Assembly: GCF_033568475.1 (NCBI RefSeq)
Contig: NC_133122.1
Coordinates: forward strand, 18,979,206 to 19,043,205
DNA from: Henckelia pumila
Lineage: Eukaryota; Streptophyta; Magnoliopsida; Lamiales; Gesneriaceae
Length of the DNA: 64,000 bases
Reading direction: 5' to 3'
Shown here: piece by piece, positions 36,157-45,894 of the stretch
Layout of the letters: the number at the start of each line of letters is the position of its first letter
Position numbering within the stretch: position 1 is the first letter of the stretch
Made by a program: the position numbers and the translations under genes
Notes under the pieces: generated by a model
What the model was told of the DNA's origin: nothing
Seen by the model: the letters and a program-made list of their open reading frames with translations, nothing else
The model's database searches: none

Positions 36157-36173
36157 GAATGTCTTTGACGCCA
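36157..36173 (-). promoter_or_regulatory. Copia-2 primer binding site, non-canonical
   Basis: Coding strand TGGCGTCAAAGACATTC, two bases (AT) after the LTR end. TGG complements a tRNA 3' CCA, but this is not the initiator-Met site. The AT spacer matches that in Copia-1. tRNA not assigned. Confidence 0.65.
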
Positions 36174-36473
36174 ATTGTTAGGTTTGGACAGTATGAAATC
36201 ACAGAAATACCAGAAAACTTTTCGAGTGTGTGTTATCTTTCAGTGTTGTCAACACTTAATGATAACACTATGCAGCAGAATAATTAACTAACAGTAAAAG
36301 TAAATAACACACAGATAATTATGCACAAGTACTAAGTACTTGTACAATGCCTCATGGCAAAATAATCACTAGAAAATCAAATAAGTTTACAAAAGTCAAC
36401 TAGTGATTGTTTTACGAAAAATTTACTTTTCTCAACAGATTGAGATAATAAACGACTTCCTAAAAACTAGTAA

Positions 36474-36850
36474 TGTGACGCCCGGGGCTGAGGAGGCGGG
36501 GAGTGATCGCCGGTGCCAAGAGGTTGCACGGACAATGAGCGGCTCCTGAAAGGCTTCTAGGCGGAGGGAGACATGAATGAACCGATTCTGCCAGAATGAG
36601 AGGGATTCTGAGACTGTGTAGGTATGAGACTGTATAGTTGAGGAGAGCTTAAACGATTTCATATGTGCTACTCATATCAAGAAGGTGCATCTTCTTTTCG
36701 AAAGCTCATCACATAAGAACTCCAATGTTAAGCGTGCTTGACTTGAGGCAATTATAGGATGGGTGACCCCGTGGGAAGTTTTCCAAGGTGCGTGTGAGTG
36801 AGGACATAAGCACGCTGAAAAGACCCGTCTTGATACAGTGGGGCGTTACA
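36474..36850 (+). repeat. TRIM 5' LTR
   Basis: 377 bp, carries the first 5S-like segment at about 36705-36781. Confidence 0.93.
36705..36781 (+). ncRNA. 5S rRNA-like segment in the TRIM 5' LTR
   Basis: Resembles the middle and 3' part of plant 5S rRNA: CATCACATAAGAACTCC, GTTAAGCGTGCTTGA (A-box-like, about 36727-36741) and GGATGGGTGACCCCGTGGGA (C-box-like, 36758-36777). In known Cassandra elements this region can act as a pol III promoter. The 5' third of 5S is weakly matched here. Confidence 0.75.
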
Positions 36851-36852
36851 AA

Positions 36853-36865
36853 TGGTATCAAAGCC
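36853..36865 (+). promoter_or_regulatory. TRIM primer binding site
   Basis: TGGTATCAAAGCC, two bases after the 5' LTR. It differs from the plant initiator-Met complement by one base (A for G). It fixes the element's orientation as plus. Confidence 0.85.
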
Positions 36866-36920
36866 GACCTCTCTTAGTACGGTATGGTTCGGGGACGAAC
36901 CAAGCGGAAGCTGGTGGACA

Positions 36921-37297
36921 TGTGACGCCCGGAGCTGAGGAGGCGGGGAGTGATCGCCGGTGCCAAGAGGTTGCACGGACAATGAGCGGCTCCTGAAAGG
37001 CTTCTAGGCGGAGGGAGACATGAATGAACCGATTCTGCCGGAATGAGAGGGATTCTGAGACTGTGTAGGTATGAGACTGCATAGTTGAGGAGAGCTTAAA
37101 AGATTTCATAAGTGCTACTCATATCAAGAAGGTGCATCTTCTTTTCGGAAGCTCATCACATAAGAACTCCAAAGTTAAGCGTGCTTGACTTGAGGCAATT
37201 ATAGGATGGGTTACCCCCTGGAAAGTTTTCCAAGGTGCGTGTGAGTGAGGACATAAGCACGCTGAAAAGACCCGTGTTGATACAGTGGGGCGTTACA
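36921..37297 (+). repeat. TRIM 3' LTR
   Basis: 377 bp. Its 5S-like segment keeps AAGTTAAGCGTGCTTGA (37172-37188), closer to 5S than the 5' copy, but has GGATGGGTTACCCCCTGGAA in the C-box region. Confidence 0.93.
37152..37228 (+). ncRNA. 5S rRNA-like segment in the TRIM 3' LTR
   Basis: Second copy of the 5S-derived segment: CATCACATAAGAACTCC, A-box-like at about 37174-37188 and C-box-like at 37204-37225. The two copies differ at several positions inside the promoter boxes. Confidence 0.72.
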
Positions 37298-37781
37298 AGT
37301 AAGAACTAGAATAATAAACCAATAGAAAGTTCTAAACCGAAAAACAAAAACCAAAGAAACACTTTCTGAACAACACTTCACTCGTGTGTTCTTCAGTGTT
37401 TTCAACACTACTCGGCAACACAACGTAGCAGTAGTATCTCTTCAGAAATTCTTCAATGATAGATCTTCAACACTCTAGAATTTCTTCAGTAATTTCTCTA
37501 TGTATTTTGCTCTCTACGTTTCACTCTCTTTTCTCTTGTTCTTGTTCTTGTACGATCTGATCGGTCCAAGCACTTCTATAAATAGATCTTCAATATGTTT
37601 TCATAAATAAGAACCTACAAAGCATGAAAACAATATATCATCAGAATCAAATATTTCGATTCAAGACATAACTGATATTACCAAATTTAAAACTTGTTCT
37701 AAGAAAGACAAAACTATAAATATAGAAATTGAATGCAATAAGGAATTAATTTAAAAGACATGTGCACAACATGTTCTTTCA

Positions 37782-38104
37782 AACTATAAAACTTAATTTT
37801 AATTTTAAAAAACTACTTTGGATTACTTTGATTGCATATTACTTGATTTGAGTTGATTCAAACAGAAGCTTATTCCACATTAATACCACTTGGAAATTCT
37901 AAATTCTAACCAGCTTTCCTTACGGAAAGATGTGTAAATTATATGAGGAGAGAAATATGCAAGTGAGAATTTCTAGAACCACCTGGAATGTGCTATTTCT
38001 TCCCCTACACCATGTCCCTACATGTACATCACAATTAAACACCGTTTTGATTCGTCGTATTACAGACAAAAATTCAACAAAATATATTAGAACCGCTTAT
38101 AGAA
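37782..38104. other. Intergenic / 3' flank of the microprotein gene
   Basis: Unique AT-rich sequence right of Copia-2. It should include the 3' untranslated region of the minus-strand microprotein gene. Nothing else recognised. Confidence 0.5.
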
Positions 38105-38714
38105 TCAGCCGTACCTTTGTTTCATCTCGTACTCCTCGGCAAGCTTTTTTCTGAAAAGGAAAAAAAAAAAAAAAAAAAGATAGAAAAGAGCTAGCTTTTC
38201 ATGATCATGGACTAGAGAAATAATCTCAAACCTGTAACTCTCTACATTTTCAATCCTGTTACTGTTACTGTTAATTAATATTTGGGAGAAGTGATCCAAA
38301 TTAACAGTACCTAGAGACAATAATAGCTAGGAAAGAGTTGATACACAAGATTACTTACAAAAGTAGTGCAGCCCTGCAAATATTCATGTTAAAGATCGAT
38401 CAGAGCAAAAAAAATAAGGAAGACGAAAGCGAGAATATATAGCTAGCAATTTCAAACGGAATTACATACACCGTGAAAATCATGAAGCCGGCGGCAAAAT
38501 TTGTCTTGAATCCCGGAACAAAATGTTTTCTATCAAATATCAACACAAATAACATAACATATATGCATGGGTGATCATGGGCTCAATCATATTCAAAATC
38601 TGAATTGAAAAAAAGCATCTTTTAATAAAAATTTCATCTAAGTATAAAATGTAATCATAAACAACGACGACCATCACATTAATCATACCCGAAAAAAATC
38701 CTCGAGAGTCCCAT
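38105..38714 (-). CDS. Four-exon gene for a 48-residue single-pass membrane microprotein, unknown family
   Basis: Coding exons on the minus strand: 38689-38714 (26 nt, ATG at 38714), 38470-38529 (60 nt), 38359-38373 (15 nt) and 38105-38150 (46 nt, TGA). They total 147 nt, 48 codons plus stop, and phases agree at all three introns. Donors are GTATGA, GTATGT and GTAAGT; acceptors are GATAG, TTTGCAG and a T-tract CCTTTTCAG. The protein begins MGLSRIFFGKHFVPGFKTN, has one hydrophobic span FAAGFMIFTVAALLL (about residues 20-34) and a charged tail KKLAEEYEMKQRYG. This plan recalls tiny single-span organelle membrane subunits, but I cannot name a family. The ATG follows another CCTTTTCAG, suggesting a further intron in the 5' leader (a GTATGC donor lies near 38818). 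A telo-box at 39044-39051 lies upstream. Prediction by eye only. Confidence 0.6.
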
Positions 38715-39746
38715 TCTGAAAAGGAATTCACAGTGAGCCCAAACGATCAAATCATTGAATTGGAAGAAAAAAAAAATTAACGAAAACAATCTTTAGGGGA
38801 CAATAAAACAACGCATACTCGTGAAAAATAAAGGTTGAAAGCGGCGCCGAGCAAATATGGTGAATAAAATTAGAGAATCAGGTTACGGGCCGAAAAATAA
38901 ATAAGAGTAATTCCAGGGGTTTACGTCGTATAAAATTAAATAAGGTTAAAATTTGGCGTTATTCGAAAAATAAAATCCTCTCTCAGAGATCAGATTTTTG
39001 GGTTAAAAAGCTGCAACTTTATCGGGTCCGTCCTTTTTTTTTTAACCCTAAGAAAACACCAGCAGCTATGCTTCCGAGATTAGAGATTTTCTGAAATATC
39101 CTATTTTCTCTGCACTTGTGCATGAACATAGACTAGCTAATAGCGTAGCACATACTATCGCTTCTTTTGCTTCTTCCTCACATTCGTCTTTCTTATGGGT
39201 GAATGGTGAGTTTTCTAATTGGTTGGTACAACTTGTATTGAATGATTATTCGTAACAATATATATACAAGTTTTGTTTGCTAAAAAAAAAACAAACAAAA
39301 ACAAAACGATCTAGCACTGTATTCTCTATTGATAAATATAGTCAAACGATCCTCGTTTGGAGCATATTCCTCATTGAAATATTTGGAGGTATGCTCTGGG
39401 GGTTGAACCATGTTGTTCCCTCCCTCAGGTCTCTGCCTAATTGTGCACATCCCTCGATTTAACCCCCGCATGAGCCAATGGGCCTCTGAATCATGTGGGA
39501 TGGGGTCCTCTTCGAGGTCAACCCTTTTTTTTTAAATATAATCAAACGAGAAGGACGTGTAATAATTGAACACATATAATACTGAAAACACGTATAGACA
39601 AGGACGTGCATGTTTCAGATTTGAAAACATGGGATATATGCATTCAAGATTTAAAAACACAAAAAGTCATTAGAGAATTTTTTTTATAAGTTTTTTTTCC
39701 GTCATTTCACATAAATAATATATGTTTTGGTTTTGCCTATATATAT
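38715..39746. other. 5' region of the microprotein gene and intergenic DNA
   Basis: Probably includes the leader and promoter of the microprotein gene. No other coding sequence supported. Confidence 0.45.
39044..39051. promoter_or_regulatory. Telo-box upstream of the microprotein gene
   Basis: AACCCTAA, 330 bp upstream of the microprotein ATG. Telo-boxes are common in promoters of plant ribosomal and organelle-biogenesis genes; one 8-bp match alone is weak evidence. Confidence 0.4.
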
Positions 39747-39846
39747 GTTTTAGCTGCCCAACAATATTTTCTCACTTCGTCCTCGACCACTAAAATCCGA
39801 TTTAGTGGTTGAGGACGAGTTGAGCATCATTGGTTGGAAAACTGAA
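39747..39846. repeat. Foldback element / long hairpin
   Basis: Core arms CGTCCTCGACCACTAAA (39778-39794) and TTTAGTGGTTGAGGACG (39801-39817) pair with one mismatch around a 6-base loop. Weaker pairing extends to about 39755-39840. Flanked by TATATA on both sides. The outer GTTTTAGCTGCCC resembles the end of the MITE at 5820. Confidence 0.65.
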
Positions 39847-40946
39847 AATTTATATATATATATATACTTTATGTGATATGATCACTATGAGAAGCTATAA
39901 AACCTAAACGTTTTAAATGTACTTTCTTGAGAATATTATTGAGTTTTTGATTATGTTTTCCATGGGATGATAATAATTTAAGTTATGTTCTCGTTGCTAA
40001 GTTTATTAATGAGTTTTAATTAAGTTTAAAAATTATGCATATTAAAGATGTTAATAGTAGGGACCAGGTTGAACAGCTACAACACATATATAGGCAAAAT
40101 GAATCTATGGCCAATTGCTTATGGGGTTTCTGGTTATTAGTTAGCCATAAAAAAGTGAGAATTGGGATGAAGAAATAACTTGAAGAAAAGCCCATATATT
40201 AGACTTGTCCATATACATATATCTTCATTGACAAATAATCCTAAATTTGTCCGAGACTTAAGCTCCACAAAATCTTATAATTATATCATAACTGACGCCA
40301 TCTAATTCAAATCCGGCTGAAATATTGTTTGAAAAAACAACTAAAACATTTATCTTTTCCGCCAATCATGTAGGATCATGTACTCGTTTGTCATGGGAAT
40401 AGGGAGTTTTCTTCTTCGTTTTTTAGTCATTTGGCAAACCATGGCTCGATTGATTGTTCATAAAATGTGTTTTCACTCTTTTTTTTAAAAAAAATTAATA
40501 TTGTGATGATAAGTATGGTTATAACGTGGTGTTGGTGGTATCCACTATATATCAGTGTTAGATATTTGCGAATGCGTTGAGCTAAAACTAAAATTTGGAT
40601 GATTTAGATTGATTATGGAAATTTTCTTAACGATTTTGTTAAGAAAATATCTATAATCACTTATTTTTACGGGTCTAAAAGACGCTGATTGGGCAGAAGA
40701 GCCTACACGTGCAAAGAAAATTATTTCTTATAATATTGGAAAATTAAAATAATATTGAATTTCCGAATGTATGCCAATGGATGATTTGTTACAGTCTTTT
40801 CACTTACATTACATCCATCCTAAAGCCAACCACCAAAAATAAGCAAAAGGTAACCTACCAACTTATATGTGGAGATGATGATCATCCTTAAAGCCTGAAG
40901 GAGCTCCCAGCGTGTTCCTAATTATTACTCCTTAACCTTAAAAGGA

Positions 40947-40978
<32 letters not shown>

Positions 40979-41728
40979 GGGGGGGGGGGGGGTTGGGAGG
41001 AAACGAAATCACAATGATATATACTGTGTAGAGAATCAAAAAAGAAGTCAGATTCTCGTGGAGATAATTTCAATTCAATGCAAGTTTTCGGGTAAGATCA
41101 TGCACACTTCATATGTAAGATAAGAACGGTAAATTCAGCTGGCATTGAAGAACTACTGAGACTTAACTCAAACATCTTAAAACTCCTATGACTGATTATG
41201 GAAAGATAAATTAATAACTACCGTAAAAAAGAACTTTAATTTACAACACATATTAAACAATCAAATGAATATACTTTGTTCCAACTTCCAACTTTGAGCT
41301 GAATTGATACAATGGATTTGAGACGTGAATTTGAAATCAAATAATCTCCAATCCATCTATCCAAATACAATATAATAGTATAGTTGTACCTATGTTTTTT
41401 CATGTACTCCTCTCTTAAAACTTTTCCCAAATTAGACAATCATACATGAGCCTATCAAATATAAGTATTATTGGAGCTTACCCATGCATTCTTTATCACA
41501 TTTCAATTTTGAAACACTAACATGCTGAAGAAATGATAGACCGAACAAAAATCGATGAAGAGGTTTTCGTGGAAAGAAATTAAACAATTCGAAAATAGAG
41601 TTGAAGCAAGTATATCGAACCTGCAACTCTCTAGCTCTAGCTATAGCTATGAGAATTAAGGGAGTTCAAACTTCACAAGCATTGTACATCCCCTAATGTT
41701 TATAATACTTGTCAAATATTAATAAGAG
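39847..41728. other. Intergenic DNA with a long A/G homopolymer
   Basis: AT-rich and no gene supported. Contains the A25G22 run at 40946-40992 and an exon-like stretch at about 41380-41440 discussed in the findings. Positions 41721-41728 (AATAAGAG) are the proposed left target duplication of the hAT element. Confidence 0.5.
40946..40992. repeat. A25G22 compound homopolymer
   Basis: 25 A residues followed directly by 22 G residues on the plus strand. The G run could form quadruplexes; its exact length is a likely sequencing or assembly uncertainty. Confidence 0.85.
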
Positions 41729-43933
41729 TAGCCGAGTACGAAGCAACAAGTTTGATTGGAAGATAAGACTATGTCCAGAGTTTGAAAACCGTTGAAAACC
41801 TATTTTTTTTTTTTTATAAATACCCCCAACCTCCTTTCATTTTGTTTACACAATTCTCTCTATTCTCAATTCCTTTTAATTTCTTGAATTATAAAAAATA
41901 TCAAGTTTCGATAATTCGATTATTGGTTTATTGTCAATTGTTGATTTATTTCCATATTCATACAATTACAAATGTCCGGAACGGGATTAAGTCGTAGGGG
42001 TGACAAAGGAAAAGGAAAGAAAAAGAACATCATACCACCCAAGGTCGAGTATCCTCAATTCATATATGGGTATTACATGTCATTGGATTGATAATAATTG
42101 AAACATTCAAAAAAGGTTTCTTGCATATAGATGTTTCAACGAATCACACACGACACAAAATATTTCGCAACTTATATTTGTTATTTTAGAAGAATATGGT
42201 CTAACTACCAAAGTTTTTTCAATGTCTTTTGATAATGCTAGTGCAAATACTTCTAGTATTAGTGAGCTTATTGAAATATGTAAACCATCACTATGTGGCA
42301 AATTTTTTCATATTAGATGCACATGTCATATTTTAAATTTGTGTGTTCAAGATGAGCTAAAGAGTTTAGGCATACATATTCAACCAATTAGGAACGCTAT
42401 TCATTATTTATGGACGCATCCTCAAGTTATGAAGCAATGGGGAAAATTTTGTGAAGTAAATGGTATGAAGCCTAAGCAGTTTGCACGAGATGTTCCAACT
42501 CGTTGGAATTCAACATATAAATTGTTATTATCCTCTTTTGAATATAAAGATTTATTATGTACATTTTTTCATCAATTTGTTCAAGCTCGTGATATTTATT
42601 TGTTTTCAAATCAATGGAACATATGCACTAGTATTTGTGAAATTTTAAAAGTTTTTAATGATGCTAGTGACCAATTATCCGGTGTTTATTACCCTACTTC
42701 ACATTTAGTTTTAACACATTGTTGCAACATTGCTTGTATTTTTCATGAACATGTTAAATCTAATGATAGTGCTTTATCTCAATGTATTCTCGTCATGAAA
42801 GCAAAATGGAAAAAAATATTTTTTGCTCATTCCTGAAATTTTTTTATGTGCTTTTGTTTTAGATCCTAGACTTAAATTAGATGGCTTAAGCGACATGTTA
42901 ATATTATATTATGAATCTTTGGAGCCTATTGCGGAAACGATTCCTTCTATCTCATTGATTTTGTTTAATATTAAAACTCATTTACTTGATATTTATAATG
43001 AATATAACATCAAATATGGTGGACAAATTGTTTCACATGCACTGCAACTAGTAATGTTACTTCTAAACTTACTAAAGCACAACTTTTATTAAGGGAACGG
43101 ACGAAACGTCCACGAGGATCCTCAAGTTCCAGTCAGGAACTTGAGAATTATTTTACCACTACTTTTGATTTTAATGATACAGATGAGGAAAATTTCGACA
43201 TTTTGAGATGGTGGTCGCAAAAAACACAAATATATCCAATTTTGGCTATAATGGCAAAAGAAATTCTAGCTTGTCCGGTTTCAACAGTTGCAGTGGAACA
43301 AACATTTAGTATTGGAGGAAATACATTGGACGAGAGACGTTCCAACTTAAGGCCGGAAAATTTGGAAGCCCAATGTTTGCTCAATGATTGGTCAAAAGCC
43401 GCTACTCGAACACAACATATTCAAAGTGATGAAGAAGACCAAGATGATACCGAAGGAACATCCGGAACTACGACGGGATGAAATGCGAGTAAAGTAGAAT
43501 AAAATGTAATAGATTTGTAATATAAGTCATAAGATGTTGAAATTCTAATATATTGTTTATTTAATAAATGTAATAGATTTTTATTATGGAGATATGAAAT
43601 ATTTGATTGGGATTATTTAAAGAATATGTCTTATTAAAAATTTGTTTAAAAATTAAAAAAAATTTGAAATTGCTCACTTTCCCGGTTGCCCCTTCGAATT
43701 TAATTCAAAGGTTAAGCGCCCCAGCACTGCAAAATCAGTGCTAAGGCTCAACAATTTTTTTTTTTAAAAAAAATTGCATGGGTTAGCCCGGACCCTGAAC
43801 CGGCGGTTAACCGGACCCGGACCGGAACCGCCGGTTCACCAACCCGGACCGGAACTGGCCATGGGCGGGCCGGTTAAGGGTTGGCTAAATGCCAACCCGG
43901 ACCTGGACCGGACCCGGCCCGTAGCCAGGTCTA
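41729..43933 (+). mobile_element. hAT element, Ac/RICESLEEPER type, internally deleted (unit 1)
   Basis: The right end is GGCCCGTAGCCAGGTCTA, preceded by a GC-rich subterminal region full of CCGGTT and ACCGGACC words typical of hAT ends. The right flank AATAAGAG (43934-43941) recurs at 41721-41728, giving a candidate 8-bp duplication; the left end then reads TAGCCGAGTACG against TAGACCTGGCTACG on the right strand, an imperfect match. It carries a transposase pseudogene on the plus strand. Confidence 0.7.
41972..43481 (+). pseudogene. hAT transposase pseudogene, copy 1
   Basis: Begins with a 39-codon ORF (41972-42091, MSGTGLSRRGDKGKGKKKN) that looks like a true hAT N-terminus. It jumps directly to the catalytic region, so the BED zinc finger and about 150 residues are missing. 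Landmarks: FDNASANT, FFHIRCTCHILNLCVQD, RDVPTRWNSTYKLL and the dimerisation block ACPVSTVAVEQTFSIGG. Breaks: TGG to TGA near 42101, an A-run frameshift near 42815, loss of about 17 bp near 43040 and a stop before the last frame. It is the only copy that keeps tryptophan and the following codon at the KQWGKF position, where copies 2 and 3 have stops. Confidence 0.88.
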
Positions 43934-45094
43934 AATAAGAGACAGTTTAAAAATTTTATGGCTATTCCAATTTCAACTTTATAAAACTCTATTAAAATCT
44001 TGGAGGGTTTTAAAAAAATGGCATCCTACAAATATGCATAATGAAATTTGGCTTTAATTTAAATTAATTTTTTAAACTAATCTTTAATTATGTTAAGTTC
44101 CAAATTTATCCTTTAAACCATTTTTACATTAACATGCAAATATATTACTATGATTATATATGGAAATACTACATATTTTATTAGAACTTTTTTCACTTAT
44201 TTATATATTACTTTTTTTTATTTATTTTTATATTCAAATTTAATTTTTTGATATGTAATTTATATTAATAATAAAATTTTAATAAAATTATAACTTATTG
44301 AATTAGTTAAATTTTTAGTACTGAAAATTTATGCTTTATTATTTTTACAATTAATAACATTGTTATTAACTTATTTCCTATCATTTATTGTCATTATTAT
44401 TTTATACAATATTTTTTTATTAAATATTAATCATTTAATTGTATGCGTAAACAAAATAATCGAATTTATTTGAAATCATGAAAGATTTTTTTTAATTAAA
44501 AAAATAAACAATTCCATATTACAATCGAAATTGAAACTTCTTTTTTATTATTACTAACTTTTTACTATAATTAATAATATTATCATCTTAATTTCCTCTT
44601 ATTTTTCAGATTATGGATTTAATTATTATTATTATTAGTAGTAGTAGTATTATTATAATTATTATTATTAATTTTTATCTTATCATTTAGCATTATACTT
44701 ATTTAGTATTATTATAATTTCCGATCTAATTTTTATGTATATAATAAAAGTTGTTTATAATTTATTTTTATTATTTGTGTTATTATTATTATTACTAAGA
44801 AAAGAAATTATATATGTAAGCGTTAAGTTTCTTATAATTATTTTGGCAAGTGATTCTAATTTTATTAAATTATTATAGTAATTTATTGAGATGAGTTAAT
44901 AGAAAGAGAGGGTATTTTAGGATTATTAAATTACTAAATGCTATATTATAAAATGTTTAATAGATAATGCTATTTTTAAAAATAGTCAATTAAGATGAGC
45001 TAGATTAATTAGTAAATTCTCAAAATATTTTGGTATCTAAACTTTTAATATATTTTCATGGATTCTTTTAAAATTCTTTGTGTAACCTTAAAAC

Positions 45095-45512
45095 GAGTAA
45101 AATTTATTTTGATACACGAACTATTGGTAAAATATCAAATTGGTATATAAACTATTTAAAATGGTTTAATTGGTACATAATCAACTTATAAAGTCAATTT
45201 TACCCTTCACCTACATTGTTTTAAAGTCTAATATTTTTGTTAAATTAAAATAGATACACAATTTATTTTTTAAATTTTTTTATTAATACAATTATAAACA
45301 TAAATTTATATTTATTTAAATTTTATATTATATAAAAGAGATTGTACTCATTGTACGAAATATTGTAAATATTAATTAATATAAATATGCACATACACAC
45401 ATCATGATAAATTATATATTCAAAAATAAAATATATTAAAAATATATAATAAAAGATATATATTTTTCTGTTTATCTATGCTATAATATTATTCTTTATA
45501 TTAATAAAATTT

Positions 45513-45580
<68 letters not shown>

Positions 45581-45894
45581 CTTTCATTTATAATCTATAA
45601 ATTTTACGTTGAATATTTTTTCGTATAATGATATATAATAGTCTTTTTATAGTATAATAATTAGTAAATATGAATTTATATTTACAATTGTAATTAATAT
45701 ATTAATTTAAAAGATAAAAATATGTATGTAGTTTAATTTATCAATTTAATAACAATATTCAATTTAAAAGCAATTTAAGTAAAGGGAAAAATTGGCTTTT
45801 GAGTTTGATTATATACCAATTAAACAATTTTCAATAGTTCATGTACCAATTTGATATTTTATCAATAGTTCATGTACCAAAATAATTTTTTATC
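45095..45894. mobile_element. Long-TIR Mutator-like non-autonomous element, copy 1
   Basis: Terminal inverted repeats of about 90 bp, starting GAGTAAAATTTATTTTGATAC on the left and GATAAAAAATTATTTTGGTAC on the right strand, each with repeated GAACTATTGGTAAAATATCAA words. A 9-bp flanking repeat CCTTAAAAC (45086-45094) / CCATAAAAC (45895-45903) is the size typical of Mutator-like elements. 800 bp, no coding capacity, and it includes the (AT)n at 45518-45572. Confidence 0.8.
45518..45572. repeat. (AT)n microsatellite in tandem unit 1
   Basis: About 55 bp of AT repeats followed by GTGTGTGT. The same site in unit 2 has only a short run (49670-49682), accounting for about half of the length difference between units. 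Confidence 0.85.

Larger units (their letters stand above)
36474..37297 (+). mobile_element. Cassandra-type TRIM retrotransposon
   Basis: 824-bp element: two 377-bp LTRs (36474-36850, 36921-37297; TGTGACGCCC...GGGGCGTTACA) around only 70 bp of internal DNA. That DNA holds a primer site at 36853-36865 and a purine tract ending GCTGGTGGACA. A perfect 5-bp duplication AGTAA lies at 36469-36473 and 37298-37302. It encodes no protein. Each LTR contains a segment closely resembling plant 5S rRNA with its internal pol III promoter, which defines the Cassandra family of TRIMs. LTRs differ by about 3 %. It must use proteins of other elements to move. Confidence 0.93.
19572..37409. repeat. Dispersed palindrome family CAGTGTTGnCAACACTG within Copia-2
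   Basis: Full or near-full copies: 19572-19587, 19895-19910, 20820-20836, 21663-21679, 22998-23013, 23460-23475, 24158-24169 (split by the Gypsy, completed at 31770-31773), 33697-33712, 34347-34363, 36241-36256, 37394-37409. Spaced or half copies: 20381-20422, 31766-31784, 32862-32882, 32905-32925, 34964-34991. They occur in LTRs, spacer and coding regions. I noticed none in Copia-1, Copia-3 or the nested elements. Confidence 0.85.
19507..37781 (-). mobile_element. Copia-2: Sirevirus-like Ty1/copia element with two nested insertions
   Basis: LTRs at 19507-20276 (770 bp) and 36176-37781 (about 777 bp once the nested TRIM is removed), TGTTAGG...TTTCA ends, about 4 % different by hand count. 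On the minus strand: primer site, gag with two zinc knuckles, protease, integrase, reverse transcriptase, RNase H, spacer, then a further ORF and several polypurine runs. The extra ORF after pol and the repeated CTCCCCCT purine tracts (coding strand AGGGGGAG) are Sirevirus hallmarks. A Gypsy element sits in the reverse transcriptase and a Cassandra-type TRIM in the 5' LTR. No perfect TSD was found (CTTAT on the left against AACTA on the right). All reading frames carry breaks. A palindrome family is spread through it. Confidence 0.92.
36176..37781 (-). repeat. Copia-2 5' LTR, interrupted by the Cassandra-type TRIM
   Basis: The LTR sequence resumes exactly after the TRIM, with one AGTAA of the duplication matching the uninterrupted 3' LTR. 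Palindrome copies at 36241-36256 and 37394-37409 are intact here (CAGTGTTTTCAACACT in the second), although the second is decayed in the 3' LTR. Confidence 0.92.

Noticed and set aside
36705..37228. Genuine 5S rRNA genes
   Set aside because: Both segments are embedded at the same place in 377-bp LTRs with a primer site and TSD, lack the 5' part of 5S and diverge in the promoter boxes. They belong to the TRIM.
36432..37423. Several minus-strand ORFs in the TRIM (for example MKSFKLSSTIQSHTYTV...)
   Set aside because: They read the TRIM LTR antisense, duplicate because the LTR is duplicated, and the element is known to be non-coding.
19502..37786. Target-site duplication for Copia-2
   Set aside because: CTTAT on the left and AACTA on the right do not match, and shifting the LTR edges by a few bases does not help. 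I report no TSD.
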